Of a stretch of DNA of 64,000 nucleotides, positions 8,175 to 17,476 are shown one piece after another. The notes below the pieces were generated by a model. That model did no database searches and had not been told where the DNA came from. It saw nothing but the letters and a program-made list of their open reading frames with translations. Source of the DNA: PFJX01 sp031426815 (lineage in GTDB: Bacteria > Pseudomonadota > Gammaproteobacteria > Burkholderiales > Thiobacillaceae). The stretch is from the NCBI GenBank assembly GCA_031426815.1, contig JASJPG010000024.1, positions 1 through 64,000 of the forward strand. Reading direction: 5' to 3'. A program made the translations under genes and the position numbers. Numbering within the stretch: the first letter of the stretch is position 1; each line of letters starts with the position of its first letter.

Positions 8175-8221
8175 GTGAACCGAGTTTTGGGCATGCCGAG
8201 ATTGTCGGTGTGCCAGGTAAT

Positions 8222-8306
8222 GCCGACGTGGTGAAATTGGTAGACACGCTGTCTTGAGGGGGCAGTGACGAAAGTCGTGCGAGTTCGAGTCTCGCCGTCG
8301 GCACCA
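8222..8306 (+). tRNA. tRNA-Leu (anticodon GAG)
   Basis: The 85-base gene has a 7-bp acceptor stem (GCCGACG with CGTCGGC), discriminator A and an encoded CCA end. The anticodon stem CTGTC/GGCAG encloses the loop TTGAGGG, with anticodon GAG at 8256-8258. A long variable arm (GTGACGAAAGTCGT region) marks a class II tRNA, and the T-loop GTTCGAGTC is present. It probably shares the tpiA-secG transcript. Confidence 0.96.
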
Positions 8307-8341
8307 TCGAATTTCTTTATATCCCTTTATGAGTAATTAAT

Positions 8342-8367
8342 AACCCATTGATATCAATGGGTTTTTT
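8342..8367 (+). terminator. Rho-independent terminator after tRNA-Leu
   Basis: A perfect palindrome (AACCCATTGAT with ATCAATGGGTT) runs directly into a T-run at 8362-8367. It ends the tpiA-secG-tRNA unit just before the nuo promoter. Confidence 0.8.
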
Positions 8368-8380
8368 GTTTTCTGTTGCC

Positions 8381-8409
8381 TTGACGTAAGGTTGCTGAAA
8401 GCCTAGACT
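8381..8409 (+). promoter_or_regulatory. Sigma-70 promoter of the nuo operon
   Basis: TTGACG (8381-8386) and TAGACT (8404-8409) are separated by 17 bases, with the predicted transcript start near 8416 and nuoA's ATG at 8453. It lies immediately downstream of the terminator, so the 14 nuo genes probably start here. Confidence 0.65.
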
Positions 8410-8452
8410 CCGCGCCTCTTGGCATGACTGGTTCATGCGTTTCGGGGTTCAC

Positions 8453-8809
8453 ATGCTCGAAAATTATTTTCCGGTTCTGATGTTTATTCTGGTGGGCTTG
8501 GCCGTCGGTGTCGGGCCTATGGTGGCGGGTTTCGTGCTCGCGCCGCACAAGCCGGATGCGGAAAAACTTTCCCCTTACGAATGCGGTTTCGAAGCGTTCG
8601 AGGATGCGCGCATGAAGTTCGATGTGCGCTACTACCTGGTCGCCATCCTGTTCATCCTGTTCGATCTGGAAATTGCGTTCCTGTTTCCCTGGGCGATCGT
8701 GCTGGAAGAGATCGGGATGTTCGGCTTTTTGTCGATGGTCGTTTTTCTCGGGATTCTGGTGGTTGGCTTCGTCTATGAGTGGACGAAGGGCGCGCTGGAT
8801 TGGGAATGA
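8453..8809 (+). CDS. nuoA: NADH-quinone oxidoreductase subunit A
   Basis: Membrane subunit of Complex I, 118 residues. It has three hydrophobic segments and the conserved loop YECGFEAFEDARMKFDVRYYLVAILFI. The start at MLENYFPVL is chosen over an ATG 18 bases upstream because a GGGG Shine-Dalgarno lies 5 bases before it and it matches the usual family N-terminus. First gene of nuoABCDEFGHIJKLMN. Confidence 0.95.
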   Translation: MLENYFPVLMFILVGLAVGVGPMVAGFVLAPHKPDAEKLSPYECGFEAFEDARMKFDVRYYLVAILFILFDLEIAFLFPWAIVLEEIGMFGFLSMVVFLGILVVGFVYEWTKGALDWE

Positions 8810-8840
8810 GCCATGGCATGGATATTGAGGAGGCGCTGAG

Positions 8841-9317
8841 ATGAGCATCGAAGGCGTACTCGAAAAAGGATTTGTCACCACGACGGTCGATGCAGTGGTG
8901 AATTACACCCGCACCGGTTCGCTTTGGCCGATGACTTTCGGTCTGGCCTGTTGCGCTATCGAGATGATGCAGGCGGGTGCGTCGCGCTATGACCTGGACC
9001 GTTTCGGTATCGTGTTCCGGCCAAGTCCGCGCCAATCCGATCTGATGATCGTGGCCGGTACGTTGTGCAACAAGATGGCGCCGGCCTTGCGCAAGGTGTA
9101 CGACCAGATGGCGGAGCCACGCTGGGTGCTGTCGATGGGTTCCTGTGCGAATGGCGGCGGCTATTACCATTATTCCTATTCGGTGGTGCGCGGCTGCGAT
9201 CGCATCGTGCCGGTGGATGTCTATGTGCCGGGCTGTCCGCCCACTGCCGAGGCGTTGTTGTACGGGTTGATCCAGTTGCAGAAGAAAATCCGCCGTACCA
9301 GCACCATTGCCCGCTGA
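8841..9317 (+). CDS. nuoB: NADH-quinone oxidoreductase subunit B
   Basis: Complex I connecting-arm subunit, 158 residues, binding the N2 [4Fe-4S] cluster that passes electrons to quinone. Cluster cysteines are visible in the tandem Cys motif FGLACCAIEMM, in SMGSCANGGGYY and in VPGCPPTAEAL. It starts at an ATG behind GAGGAGGCGCTGAG-like purines, 31 bases after nuoA. Family length is normal. Confidence 0.97.
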   Translation: MSIEGVLEKGFVTTTVDAVVNYTRTGSLWPMTFGLACCAIEMMQAGASRYDLDRFGIVFRPSPRQSDLMIVAGTLCNKMAPALRKVYDQMAEPRWVLSMGSCANGGGYYHYSYSVVRGCDRIVPVDVYVPGCPPTAEALLYGLIQLQKKIRRTSTIAR

Positions 9318-9343
9318 CCGAAACCTTTGAACATGCCGCGCTT

Positions 9344-9961
9344 ATGCCAATAACCCCGGAAGTCCTGCTTGCGCGTGTGCAAGAGATATTGGGCGACAAG
9401 ATCGTGAAGGGCGCCGTCGCGCTCGACGAGGCGGTGATTGAGGTGCGTCCTGAGGATTGGCTGGATGTGGCGCAGACTTTGCGCGACGAGTCCGCGCTGG
9501 CATTCGATCTGATGGTCGATTTGTGCGGCGTCGATTACTCCACCTACAAGGATGGCGCCTGGGAAGGTGATCGTTTCGCTGTGGTGTTGCATTTGTTGTC
9601 CATCAAACGGAATCATCGTCTGCGCGTGCGGACCTTCTGTGCCGACGACGATTTGCCGCTGGTTGCCTCGTTGATCGATGTCTGGCCGGCGGTGAACTGG
9701 TTCGAGCGTGAGGCGTTCGATCTGTACGGCATCATTTTCGACGGACATCCCGATTTGCGCCGCATCCTCACCGACTACGGTTTCATTGGTCATCCGTTCC
9801 GCAAGGACTTCCCGATTTCCGGTCATGTCGAAATGCGTTACGACCCCGAACTCAAGCGGGTTGTTTACCAGCCGGTCAGCATCGAGCCGCGTGAAATCAC
9901 GCCGCGCATCGTGCGGGAAGATCAATACGGCGATGTCGGCCAACGCGGAGGGGTTGCCTGA
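9344..9961 (+). CDS. nuoC: NADH-quinone oxidoreductase subunit C
   Basis: Peripheral-arm subunit of Complex I, 205 residues. The 30-kDa-subunit signature region ERE(A/S)FDLYGIIFDGHPDLRRILTDYGF is visible in pieces (EREAFDLYGI, HPDLRRIL). The start is placed at MPITPEVLL, because the open frame continues upstream into nuoB where it has no homology. Its stop overlaps the nuoD start (TGATG). It is separate from nuoD, unlike the nuoCD fusion of enterobacteria. Confidence 0.95.
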   Translation: MPITPEVLLARVQEILGDKIVKGAVALDEAVIEVRPEDWLDVAQTLRDESALAFDLMVDLCGVDYSTYKDGAWEGDRFAVVLHLLSIKRNHRLRVRTFCADDDLPLVASLIDVWPAVNWFEREAFDLYGIIFDGHPDLRRILTDYGFIGHPFRKDFPISGHVEMRYDPELKRVVYQPVSIEPREITPRIVREDQYGDVGQRGGVA

Positions 9962-11214
9962 TGGCCGAGATCCGCAACTACACGATCAACTTCGGTCCGC
10001 AGCATCCCGCCGCGCATGGCGTCCTGCGCCTGGTGCTGGAACTCGACGGCGAGGTCATTGTGCGCGCCGACCCGCACGTCGGCCTGCTGCATCGCGGTAC
10101 CGAAAAGTTGGCCGAAACCAGGACTTTCCTGCAATCCGTGCCGTACATGGACCGTCTCGACTACATGTCGATGATGGTCAACGAACATGCCTATTGCATG
10201 GCCATCGAGAAGCTGGTCGGCATCCAGGTGCCGGAACGGGCGCAGTACATCCGCGTGATGTTCGATGAGATCACCCGCATCCTGAACCACCTGCTCTGGC
10301 TCGGAACGCATGCGCTGGATATCGGCGCGATGACGGTGTTCCTCTACGCCTTCCGCGAGCGCGAAGATCTGATGGACGTGTATGAGGCGGTATCCGGCGC
10401 GCGCATGCACGCGGCCTACTACCGTCCCGGCGGCGTCTATCGCGACCTGCCCGACAGCATGCCGCAATATCAGGCCAACCGCCGCCAGAACGAAGCGGAC
10501 ATCCGCCGCATGAACGAAAACCGCCAGGGCAGCGTGCTCGATTTCCTGGAAGATTTCTCGAATCGCTTCTTCGGCTACGTCGACGAATACGAAACCCTGC
10601 TGACCGACAATCGCATCTGGAAGCAGCGCACGGTCGGCATCGCCGTGGTCGATCCGGATCGCGCCAAGGCGTTGGGTTTCACCGGTCCGATGCTGCGCGG
10701 TTCCGGCATCGCCTGGGATCTGCGCAAGATGCAGCCGTATGAAGTCTACGACCGCATGGACTTCGAGATTCCGGTCGGCCGCACCGGCGACTGCTACGAC
10801 CGCTATCTGGTGCGGATGGAAGAAATGCGCCAGAGCAACCGCATCATCCAGCAGTGCGTGGCGTGGCTGAAGGCCAATCCTGGCCCGGTCATCGTCGCCG
10901 ACCACAAGGTCGCGCCGCCTTCGCGTGTTTCGATGAAATCGAACATGGAAGAATTGATCCATCATTTCAAGTTGTTCACCGAGGGCATGCACGTGCCGGA
11001 AGGCGAAGCCTATGCGGCGGTCGAGCATCCCAAGGGCGAGTTCGGCGTCTACATGATTTCCGACGGCGCCAACAAGCCGTATCGCCTGAAATTGCGTGCG
11101 CCCGGCTTCTCGCATCTGGCCGGCCTCGACGAACTTTCGCGCGGCCACATGATCGCCGATGTGGTGGCGATCATCGGTACGCTGGACATCGTGTTCGGCG
11201 ATATAGACAGGTAA
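9961..11214 (+). CDS. nuoD: NADH-quinone oxidoreductase subunit D
   Basis: The 49-kDa-type subunit of Complex I, 417 residues, forming the quinone-binding pocket with NuoB. The N-terminal NFGPQHPAAHGVLRL and HVGLLHRGTEKL motifs are the classic quinone-site region, and the protein ends with ADVVAIIGTLDIVFGDIDR, the standard C-terminus. Start overlaps the nuoC stop. Confidence 0.97.
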   Translation: MAEIRNYTINFGPQHPAAHGVLRLVLELDGEVIVRADPHVGLLHRGTEKLAETRTFLQSVPYMDRLDYMSMMVNEHAYCMAIEKLVGIQVPERAQYIRVMFDEITRILNHLLWLGTHALDIGAMTVFLYAFREREDLMDVYEAVSGARMHAAYYRPGGVYRDLPDSMPQYQANRRQNEADIRRMNENRQGSVLDFLEDFSNRFFGYVDEYETLLTDNRIWKQRTVGIAVVDPDRAKALGFTGPMLRGSGIAWDLRKMQPYEVYDRMDFEIPVGRTGDCYDRYLVRMEEMRQSNRIIQQCVAWLKANPGPVIVADHKVAPPSRVSMKSNMEELIHHFKLFTEGMHVPEGEAYAAVEHPKGEFGVYMISDGANKPYRLKLRAPGFSHLAGLDELSRGHMIADVVAIIGTLDIVFGDIDR

Positions 11215-11223
11215 GAGATCTCC

Positions 11224-11697
11224 ATGCTATCCGCCCCATCCCTGGCCTTGATCGACAAGGAAGTCGCCAAGTATCCCGCCGAGCAGAAGCAATCCGCCGT
11301 GATGAGCGCGTTGCGCATCGCACAGACCGAGCTGGGCTGGCTTTCGAAAGAGTGCATCGAATACATCGCCCACTATCTGGCCATGCCGGCGATTGCAGTG
11401 TACGAAGTGGCGACCTTCTACAACATGTACGACCTGGCGCCGGTCGGCCGCAACAAGGTCACGCTGTGCACCAACCTGCCCTGCCAGCTGCAGGGCGCCG
11501 ACCAGGTGGCCGCGCAGATGCGGGCAAAACTGGGCATCGGCTTCGGCGAAACCACCGCCGACGGCCGTTACACGCTGAAAGAAGGCGAGTGCATGGGCGC
11601 CTGCGGCCACGGCCCCCTGTGCCTGCACAACAACCACACGATGCACGACCACCTGACGCCGGAATCGGTCGACAAACTCCTGGACGACATGAAATGA
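11224..11697 (+). CDS. nuoE: NADH-quinone oxidoreductase subunit E
   Basis: The 24-kDa subunit of Complex I, 157 residues, holding the N1a [2Fe-2S] cluster. The four ligands appear as LCTNLPCQ (C-x4-C) and GECMGACGHGP (C-x3-C). The N-terminal half is helical and includes FYNMY just before the fold. Its stop overlaps the nuoF start (ATGA). Confidence 0.96.
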   Translation: MLSAPSLALIDKEVAKYPAEQKQSAVMSALRIAQTELGWLSKECIEYIAHYLAMPAIAVYEVATFYNMYDLAPVGRNKVTLCTNLPCQLQGADQVAAQMRAKLGIGFGETTADGRYTLKEGECMGACGHGPLCLHNNHTMHDHLTPESVDKLLDDMK

Positions 11698-12980
11698 GTT
11701 TGCTCACGCCCGATACCCAAGTCTGTCTGTGGACGTTGCAGCATCCGGAACCCGCTTCGCTGGCCACCTATACGGCCAACGGCGGTTATGCAGCGCTGAA
11801 GAAAATTCTCGCCGCACAGACGCCGGCCGAAGAGATCATCGCCGAGGTCAAGACCAGCGCCCTGCGCGGTCGCGGCGGTGCGGGCTTCCCGACCGGCCTG
11901 AAGTGGAGCTTCATGCCGCGCAATTTCCCGGGCGACAAATACGTCGTGTGCAACACCGACGAGGGTGAACCGGGCACCTTCAAGGATCGCGACATCCTCC
12001 GTTTCAACCCGCACCAGCTGATCGAAGGCATGCTCATCGCCGGCTACACGCTTGGCGCGAAGGCGGGCTACAACTACATCCACGGCGAAATCTTCGAACA
12101 GTATCAATCCTGGGAACAGGCGCTGAAGGAAGCGCGCGCCGCCGGTTTCCTGGGCAAGAATATCCTCGGCTCGGGCTGGGATTTCGACCTGCATGCACAT
12201 CACGGCTACGGCGCCTACATCTGCGGCGAAGAAACCGCTTTGCTGGAATCCATCGAAGGCAAGAAGGGGCAGCCGCGCTTCAAGCCGCCGTTCCCCGCCA
12301 GCTACGGTCTCTACGGCAAGCCGACCACGATCAACAACACCGAAACCCTGGCCTCGATCCCCTGGATCATACAGCACGGCGGCCAGGCCTTCCTGGAACT
12401 GGGCAAGCCCAACAACGGCGGCAGCAAGATTTTTTCGATCTCCGGCCATGTCAACAAACCCGGCAACTACGAGATTCCGCTCGGCACGCCGTTCGCTGAC
12501 CTGCTGGAAATGGCGGGTGGAGTGCGGACTGGCCATACGCTGAAGGCGGTGATTCCGGGCGGTTCTTCCGCGCCGGTGTTGCCGGCGGATGTAATGATGG
12601 CCTGCACGATGGATTTCGATTCGATCTCCAAGGCGGGTTCCATGCTCGGTTCCGGCGCGGTGATCGTGATGGACGACAGCGTCTGCATGGTGAAAGCACT
12701 GCAGCGGCTGTCCTACTTCTATTTCGAGGAATCCTGCGGCCAGTGCACACCATGTCGAGAAGGCACCGGCTGGCTGTATCGCATCATTCACCGCATCGAG
12801 AATGGTCTCGGACGTCCGGAAGACCTCGATGAACTGTTGCGCATCGGCAAGAACATTGGTGGCAACACGATTTGCGCCCTGGGCGAGGCGGCGGTCGGAC
12901 CGGTCGCCAGCTTCGTGAAACACTTCCGTAAAGAGTTCGAGTACCACATCGAACACAAGAAATGCTTGGTGAGCAACTGA
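11694..12980 (+). CDS. nuoF: NADH-quinone oxidoreductase subunit F
   Basis: The NADH-oxidising 51-kDa subunit, 428 residues, binding FMN and the N3 [4Fe-4S] cluster. The NADH/FMN site is GRGGAGFPTGLKW with CNTDEGEPGTFKDR, and the cluster ligands lie in SCGQCTPCREGTGW plus a later Cys in GNTICALGEA. The start is the ATG overlapping nuoE's stop. The frame is open further upstream, but that part has no homology. Confidence 0.97.
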   Translation: MSLLTPDTQVCLWTLQHPEPASLATYTANGGYAALKKILAAQTPAEEIIAEVKTSALRGRGGAGFPTGLKWSFMPRNFPGDKYVVCNTDEGEPGTFKDRDILRFNPHQLIEGMLIAGYTLGAKAGYNYIHGEIFEQYQSWEQALKEARAAGFLGKNILGSGWDFDLHAHHGYGAYICGEETALLESIEGKKGQPRFKPPFPASYGLYGKPTTINNTETLASIPWIIQHGGQAFLELGKPNNGGSKIFSISGHVNKPGNYEIPLGTPFADLLEMAGGVRTGHTLKAVIPGGSSAPVLPADVMMACTMDFDSISKAGSMLGSGAVIVMDDSVCMVKALQRLSYFYFEESCGQCTPCREGTGWLYRIIHRIENGLGRPEDLDELLRIGKNIGGNTICALGEAAVGPVASFVKHFRKEFEYHIEHKKCLVSN

Positions 12981-12981
12981 T

Positions 12982-15303
12982 ATGCCCCTGATCGAAATCG
13001 ACGGCAAGCAGATCGACATCGCCCCGGGCGCGACGGTGATGGATGCGGCGCATCAGGCCGGCATCAGCATCCCGCACTTCTGCTACCACAAGAAACTGTC
13101 CATCGCGGCCAATTGCCGCATGTGCCTGGTCGAGGTGGAAAAAGCGCCGAAGCCGCTGCCCGCCTGCGCCACACCGGTGACCGACGGCATGAAGGTGCAG
13201 ACGCGCTCACCGAAAGCCATTGCCGCGCAAAAAGGCGTCATGGAGTTTCTGCTGATCAACCACCCGCTCGATTGCCCGATCTGCGATCAGGGGGGCGAAT
13301 GCCAGTTGCAGGATATCGCAGTCGGTTACGGTGGCTCTTCGTCGAATTACCAAGAGCCGAAGCGGGTTGTGAAGGACAAGGAACTCGGCCCGCTGATTTC
13401 GACCGATATGACGCGTTGCATCCATTGCAGTCGCTGCGTGCGTTTCGGCCAGGAAATCGCCGGCCTGATGGAACTGGGCATGCCCGGTCGTGGCGAACAC
13501 ACCGAAGTGATGCCGTTTCTGGAAACCCAGGTCAACCACGAACTGTCCGGCAACGTGATCGAACTCTGCCCGGTCGGCGCGCTGACTTCGAAGCCGTTCC
13601 GCTTCAGTGCGCGCTCCTGGGAACTGTCCCGGCGCAAATCGGTGAGCCCGCACGATGGCCTCGGCGCCAACGTCCAGGTGCACGTCAAGAACAACCGCGT
13701 CATGCGCGTGGTACCGCTGGAAAACGAAGCGATCAACGAATGCTGGATCGCCGACCGTGACCGCTACAGCTACGAAGCGTTGAATTCCGCGCAACGTCTG
13801 ACCCAGCCGCTGCTGAAAAAAGATGGCGTCTGGCAACAAGCGAATTGGCAGGAGGCGCTCGAACACGTCGCCAGCCGGCTCGGCCAGATTCGTGAGACTA
13901 AGGGCTCGTCCGCCATTGGTGGGCTGGCTTCGCCGCACCAGACGGTCGAAGAGCTGTACCTGTTCACCAAGCTGTTGCGCGGCCTCGGCAGCGAGAACAT
14001 CGATCATCGTCTGGCTCAGGCCGATGCCACCGTCGGTACCGGTGCACGCTGGCTGGGCATGCCGGTCGCCGAACTGACTTCGTTGGATCGTGTATTGCTG
14101 GTCGGCTCCACGATCCGCCACGAACAACCGCTGGTCGCGCAGCGCCTGCGCCAGGCCGTCAAGCGCGGCGCGCAACTCAACGCGCTGCACGCCGTCGGCG
14201 ACGACCTACTGTGCAAGCTGAATGCCCGCTTGATCGCCAAGCCAAGCGTCTGGCTCGATGCGTTGGCGCAGATCGCCAAAGCCATGCAGGAAGCCGGTGC
14301 TGATGTTGCCGCCGTGGCCGCCGCGATTGCCGCGGTCGAGGTGAGCGATGCGGCTCGCGCCATCGCCGCCAGCCTGTTGAGCGGCGAACGGAAAGCGGTG
14401 CTGCTCGGCGCGCTGGCGCAGAACCACCCGGCCGCCGCGCAACTGCATGCCCTGGCACAAGCCATTGCAACCGCCAGCGGTGCGAGTCTCGGTTTCCTGT
14501 CTCCCGCCGCCAACAGCGTCGGTGCGCAACTGGTCGGCGCATTGCCCGGTCCGCACGGACTTGCCGCGCGCGCCATGCTTGCGGAAACGCGCGCTGCTTA
14601 TGTCTTGCTCGGCGCCGAACCGGAATTGGATGCCTACGATGCGGCGACAGCCGCCGCCGCGCTGCGCGGCGCCGAATTCGTGGTGGCGATCAGCGCGTTC
14701 AAGACCGCTGCGCTGGACGCCGCCGACGTGCTGTTGCCGATGGCTTCGTTCGCCGAGACTGCCGGCAGTTTCGTCAATATGGAAGGCCGCCTGCAAAGCT
14801 TCCATGGCGCCGTCAAGCCGCAAGGCGAGGCGCGGCCGGCCTGGAAGGTGCTGCGCGTGCTGGGCAATCTGCTCAGCCTGGGCGGTTTCGATTACGACGG
14901 TGTCGAGGCGGTACGTGGCGATGCCTTGCCCGCCGACTTTACCGGTGCGCTCAATAACGCGGCGCCAGCGGTCGATCTCGTCGCGCTCGCTGCGGCGGCC
15001 GGACTGGAGCGAGTGGGCGAGACGCCGCTGTATCAACTCGACCCCCTCGTGCGCCATGCGCCCGCATTGCAGGCAACGGCGGATGCCGCCAGCCCGGCGG
15101 TCTGGCTCGGCAGCGAATTGCTGACGCGTCTGGGAGTCGCCGAAGGCGGCCTGGTCCGCGTGCGCCAGGGTGCCGGCGAAGTCGTATTGCCGGTGCGCCG
15201 CGACGACCGTCTGGCGATCGACGCCGTGCGGGTGGCGGCTGCGCATCCCCTGACCGCCGCCTTGGGGGCTCGTCTCGGCCCCATCAGCGTGGAGAAGGCC
15301 TGA
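12982..15303 (+). CDS. nuoG: NADH-quinone oxidoreductase subunit G
   Basis: The 75-kDa subunit, 773 residues. The N-terminal ferredoxin-like domain has a [2Fe-2S] site (HFCYHKKLSIAANCRMCLVEV region, given by C-x10-C-x2-C). Further cluster cysteines are CPICDQGGECQLQD and CIHCSRCVRFG. The rest is a molybdopterin-oxidoreductase-like fold rich in Ala, with no sign of a molybdenum-binding Cys, as is normal for NuoG. It follows nuoF by one base. Confidence 0.97.
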   Translation: MPLIEIDGKQIDIAPGATVMDAAHQAGISIPHFCYHKKLSIAANCRMCLVEVEKAPKPLPACATPVTDGMKVQTRSPKAIAAQKGVMEFLLINHPLDCPICDQGGECQLQDIAVGYGGSSSNYQEPKRVVKDKELGPLISTDMTRCIHCSRCVRFGQEIAGLMELGMPGRGEHTEVMPFLETQVNHELSGNVIELCPVGALTSKPFRFSARSWELSRRKSVSPHDGLGANVQVHVKNNRVMRVVPLENEAINECWIADRDRYSYEALNSAQRLTQPLLKKDGVWQQANWQEALEHVASRLGQIRETKGSSAIGGLASPHQTVEELYLFTKLLRGLGSENIDHRLAQADATVGTGARWLGMPVAELTSLDRVLLVGSTIRHEQPLVAQRLRQAVKRGAQLNALHAVGDDLLCKLNARLIAKPSVWLDALAQIAKAMQEAGADVAAVAAAIAAVEVSDAARAIAASLLSGERKAVLLGALAQNHPAAAQLHALAQAIATASGASLGFLSPAANSVGAQLVGALPGPHGLAARAMLAETRAAYVLLGAEPELDAYDAATAAAALRGAEFVVAISAFKTAALDAADVLLPMASFAETAGSFVNMEGRLQSFHGAVKPQGEARPAWKVLRVLGNLLSLGGFDYDGVEAVRGDALPADFTGALNNAAPAVDLVALAAAAGLERVGETPLYQLDPLVRHAPALQATADAASPAVWLGSELLTRLGVAEGGLVRVRQGAGEVVLPVRRDDRLAIDAVRVAAAHPLTAALGARLGPISVEKA

Positions 15304-15304
15304 T

Positions 15305-16333
15305 ATGGACGCATTGCTCAATCCCGTCGCCGAACTGCTCGGACCCGCCTGGCTGCCGCTCTGGACGCTGGTGAAAATTCTGCTCATCGTCGTGCCGCTG
15401 TTGCTGTGCGTCGCCTACCTGACCTACGCCGAGCGCAAGGTGATCGGTTACATGCAGGTGCGCATCGGCCCCAACCGGGTCGGTCCGCTCGGCCTGCTGC
15501 AACCCATCGCCGACGCGCTCAAGTTGCTGATGAAGGAAATCATCATCCCGAGCGGCGCCAACAAGGGCTTGTTCCTGCTCGGTCCGGTGCTGGTCATTGC
15601 GCCGGCGCTGGCGGCCTGGGCGGTGTTTCCGTTTACCGACAAATTGGTGCTGGCCAACCTGAATGCCGGACTGTTGTACATCATGGCGATCACGTCGATG
15701 GGTGTGTACGGCGTCGTGATTGCCGGCTGGGCGTCCAACTCCAAGTACGCGTTTCTGGGCGCGATGCGCTCGTCGGCGCAGATCGTGTCGTATGAAATCG
15801 CCATGGGCTTCGCGCTGGTCGGCGTGCTGATGGCTTCGCAGAGCCTGAACCTGACCGACATCGTCAACGCGCAGGCGGGCGGCTTCTGGCAGTGGTACTG
15901 GCTGCCGCTGTTCCCGCTGTTCATCGTCTACCTGATCGCCGGCGTGGCGGAAACCAACCGGGCGCCGTTCGACGTGGCCGAGGGCGAGTCGGAAATCGTC
16001 GCCGGCTTCCACGTGGAATATTCCGGCATGGCGTTCGCCGTGTTCTTCCTGGCCGAATACGCCAACATGATCCTGATCGCCGGCCTGACCAGCATCATGT
16101 TCCTCGGCGGCTGGCTGTCGCCGTTTCCGTTCCTGCCGGACGGTTTCTTCTGGATCGCGGCCAAGATGGGCTTCGTGCTGTTCCTGTTCCTCTGGTTCCG
16201 CGCCACCTTCCCGCGTTATCGCTACGACCAGATCATGCGGCTGGGCTGGAAGGTGTTCATCCCGGTGACGCTGGTCTGGATCATCGTGGTCGGCGCGGCG
16301 ATGCAGACGCCAATCGGCTACCTGTTCCACTAA
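15305..16333 (+). CDS. nuoH: NADH-quinone oxidoreductase subunit H
   Basis: Membrane subunit linking the quinone pocket to the proton-pumping arm; 342 residues with about eight membrane helices. Conserved pieces are YAERKVIGYMQVRIGPNR, the loop ETNRAPFDVAEGESEIVAGFH (Glu/Asp-rich quinone-channel loop) and the C-terminal FRATFPRYRYDQIMRLGWK. It starts one base after nuoG. Confidence 0.97.
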   Translation: MDALLNPVAELLGPAWLPLWTLVKILLIVVPLLLCVAYLTYAERKVIGYMQVRIGPNRVGPLGLLQPIADALKLLMKEIIIPSGANKGLFLLGPVLVIAPALAAWAVFPFTDKLVLANLNAGLLYIMAITSMGVYGVVIAGWASNSKYAFLGAMRSSAQIVSYEIAMGFALVGVLMASQSLNLTDIVNAQAGGFWQWYWLPLFPLFIVYLIAGVAETNRAPFDVAEGESEIVAGFHVEYSGMAFAVFFLAEYANMILIAGLTSIMFLGGWLSPFPFLPDGFFWIAAKMGFVLFLFLWFRATFPRYRYDQIMRLGWKVFIPVTLVWIIVVGAAMQTPIGYLFH

Positions 16334-16343
16334 GGAGGACGCA

Positions 16344-16835
16344 ATGTTCAACAGCATCAAGTCCTTCTTCGACACCTTCCTGCTCACCGAATTGTTGCGC
16401 GGCATGGCGTTGACCGGCCGCAATCTGTTCGCGCGCAAGATCACGGTGCAGTTTCCGGAAGAAAAAACGCCGCAATCGCCGCGTTTCCGCGGCTTGCACG
16501 CGCAACGCCGTTATCCCAACGGCGAAGAACGCTGCATCGCCTGCAAGCTATGCGAAGCGGTGTGCCCGGCGCTGGCGATCAAGATCGAATCCGAGCAGCG
16601 CGCCGACGGCACGCGCCGCACCACGGTGTACGACATCGACCTGACCAAATGCATCTTCTGTGGCTTCTGCGAAGAAGCCTGCCCGGTCGATGCCATCGTG
16701 GAAACCCGCATCCTCGAATATCACGGCGAGAAACGGGGCGACCTGTATTACACCAAGGACATGTTGCTGGCCGTGGGCGACAAGTACGAAGAGCAGATTG
16801 CTCGCGACCGCGCGGCCGATGCCCGCTATCGTTGA
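16344..16835 (+). CDS. nuoI: NADH-quinone oxidoreductase subunit I
   Basis: An 8Fe-ferredoxin-type Complex I subunit of 163 residues. Two [4Fe-4S] motifs are complete: CIACKLCEAVCP and CIFCGFCEEACP. An N-terminal amphipathic helix precedes them, and a strong Shine-Dalgarno (AAGGAGG) lies 7 bases before the ATG. Confidence 0.97.
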   Translation: MFNSIKSFFDTFLLTELLRGMALTGRNLFARKITVQFPEEKTPQSPRFRGLHAQRRYPNGEERCIACKLCEAVCPALAIKIESEQRADGTRRTTVYDIDLTKCIFCGFCEEACPVDAIVETRILEYHGEKRGDLYYTKDMLLAVGDKYEEQIARDRAADARYR

Positions 16836-16858
16836 CCCGCAGCGCTGACGGAATCGAA

Positions 16859-17476
16859 ATGGAATTTACTGGCTTCGTGTTCTACCTCCTCTCTGCCATT
16901 CTGTTGCTGGCGAGCCTGCGCGTGATCACCGCGACCAACCCGGTGCATGCGGCCCTGGCCCTGGTGCTGGCGTTCTTTACCGCGGCCGGCTTATGGATGC
17001 TGCTGGAAGCCGAGTTTCTGGCGATCACGCTGGTGCTGGTCTACATCGGCGCGGTGATGGTGTTGTTCCTGTTCGTCGTGATGATGCTGGACATCAATCT
17101 GGAAGAACTGCGCCGCGGCTTCTGGGGCTATTTGCCGGCGGCCGCACTGGTGGGCGGCCTGATGGTGGCGGAAATGGTCATGGTGCTGGGCGGCAAGGAC
17201 TTCGGTCTGGCCGCGCCGCTGGCGCATGCCGCCGACTACAGCAACACCAAGGAACTCGGCCGCTTGCTCTATACCGATTACGTTTACCCGTTCGAACTGG
17301 CTGCCGTGTTGCTGCTGGTGGCGATGGTCGCTGCCATCGCGCTGACCCATCGCAAGCGCGGCGACACCAAGCAAATGAATCCGGCCGAACAGGTCAAGGT
17401 GAAGCGCGCCGACCGGATCCGCATGGTCAATCTGAAGCCGCAAAAGCCGGAAGCCCCCAAAGAGGAAGACGCATGA
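16859..17476 (+). CDS. nuoJ: NADH-quinone oxidoreductase subunit J
   Basis: Membrane subunit of 205 residues with five predicted helices; YIGAVMVLFLFVVMMLD is the conserved TM3 region containing the pi-bulge. The C-terminus is a charged cytoplasmic tail rich in Lys, Pro and Glu. The start MEFTGFVFYL is chosen by homology, because the open frame runs upstream through nuoI. The end overlaps nuoK by four bases (ATGA). Confidence 0.95.
   Translation: MEFTGFVFYLLSAILLLASLRVITATNPVHAALALVLAFFTAAGLWMLLEAEFLAITLVLVYIGAVMVLFLFVVMMLDINLEELRRGFWGYLPAAALVGGLMVAEMVMVLGGKDFGLAAPLAHAADYSNTKELGRLLYTDYVYPFELAAVLLLVAMVAAIALTHRKRGDTKQMNPAEQVKVKRADRIRMVNLKPQKPEAPKEEDA

Noticed and set aside
10854..11693. N-terminal extension of NuoF into nuoD and nuoE
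   Set aside because: NuoF homology begins at the ATG that overlaps the nuoE stop; the upstream part is the shadow of nuoD and nuoE.
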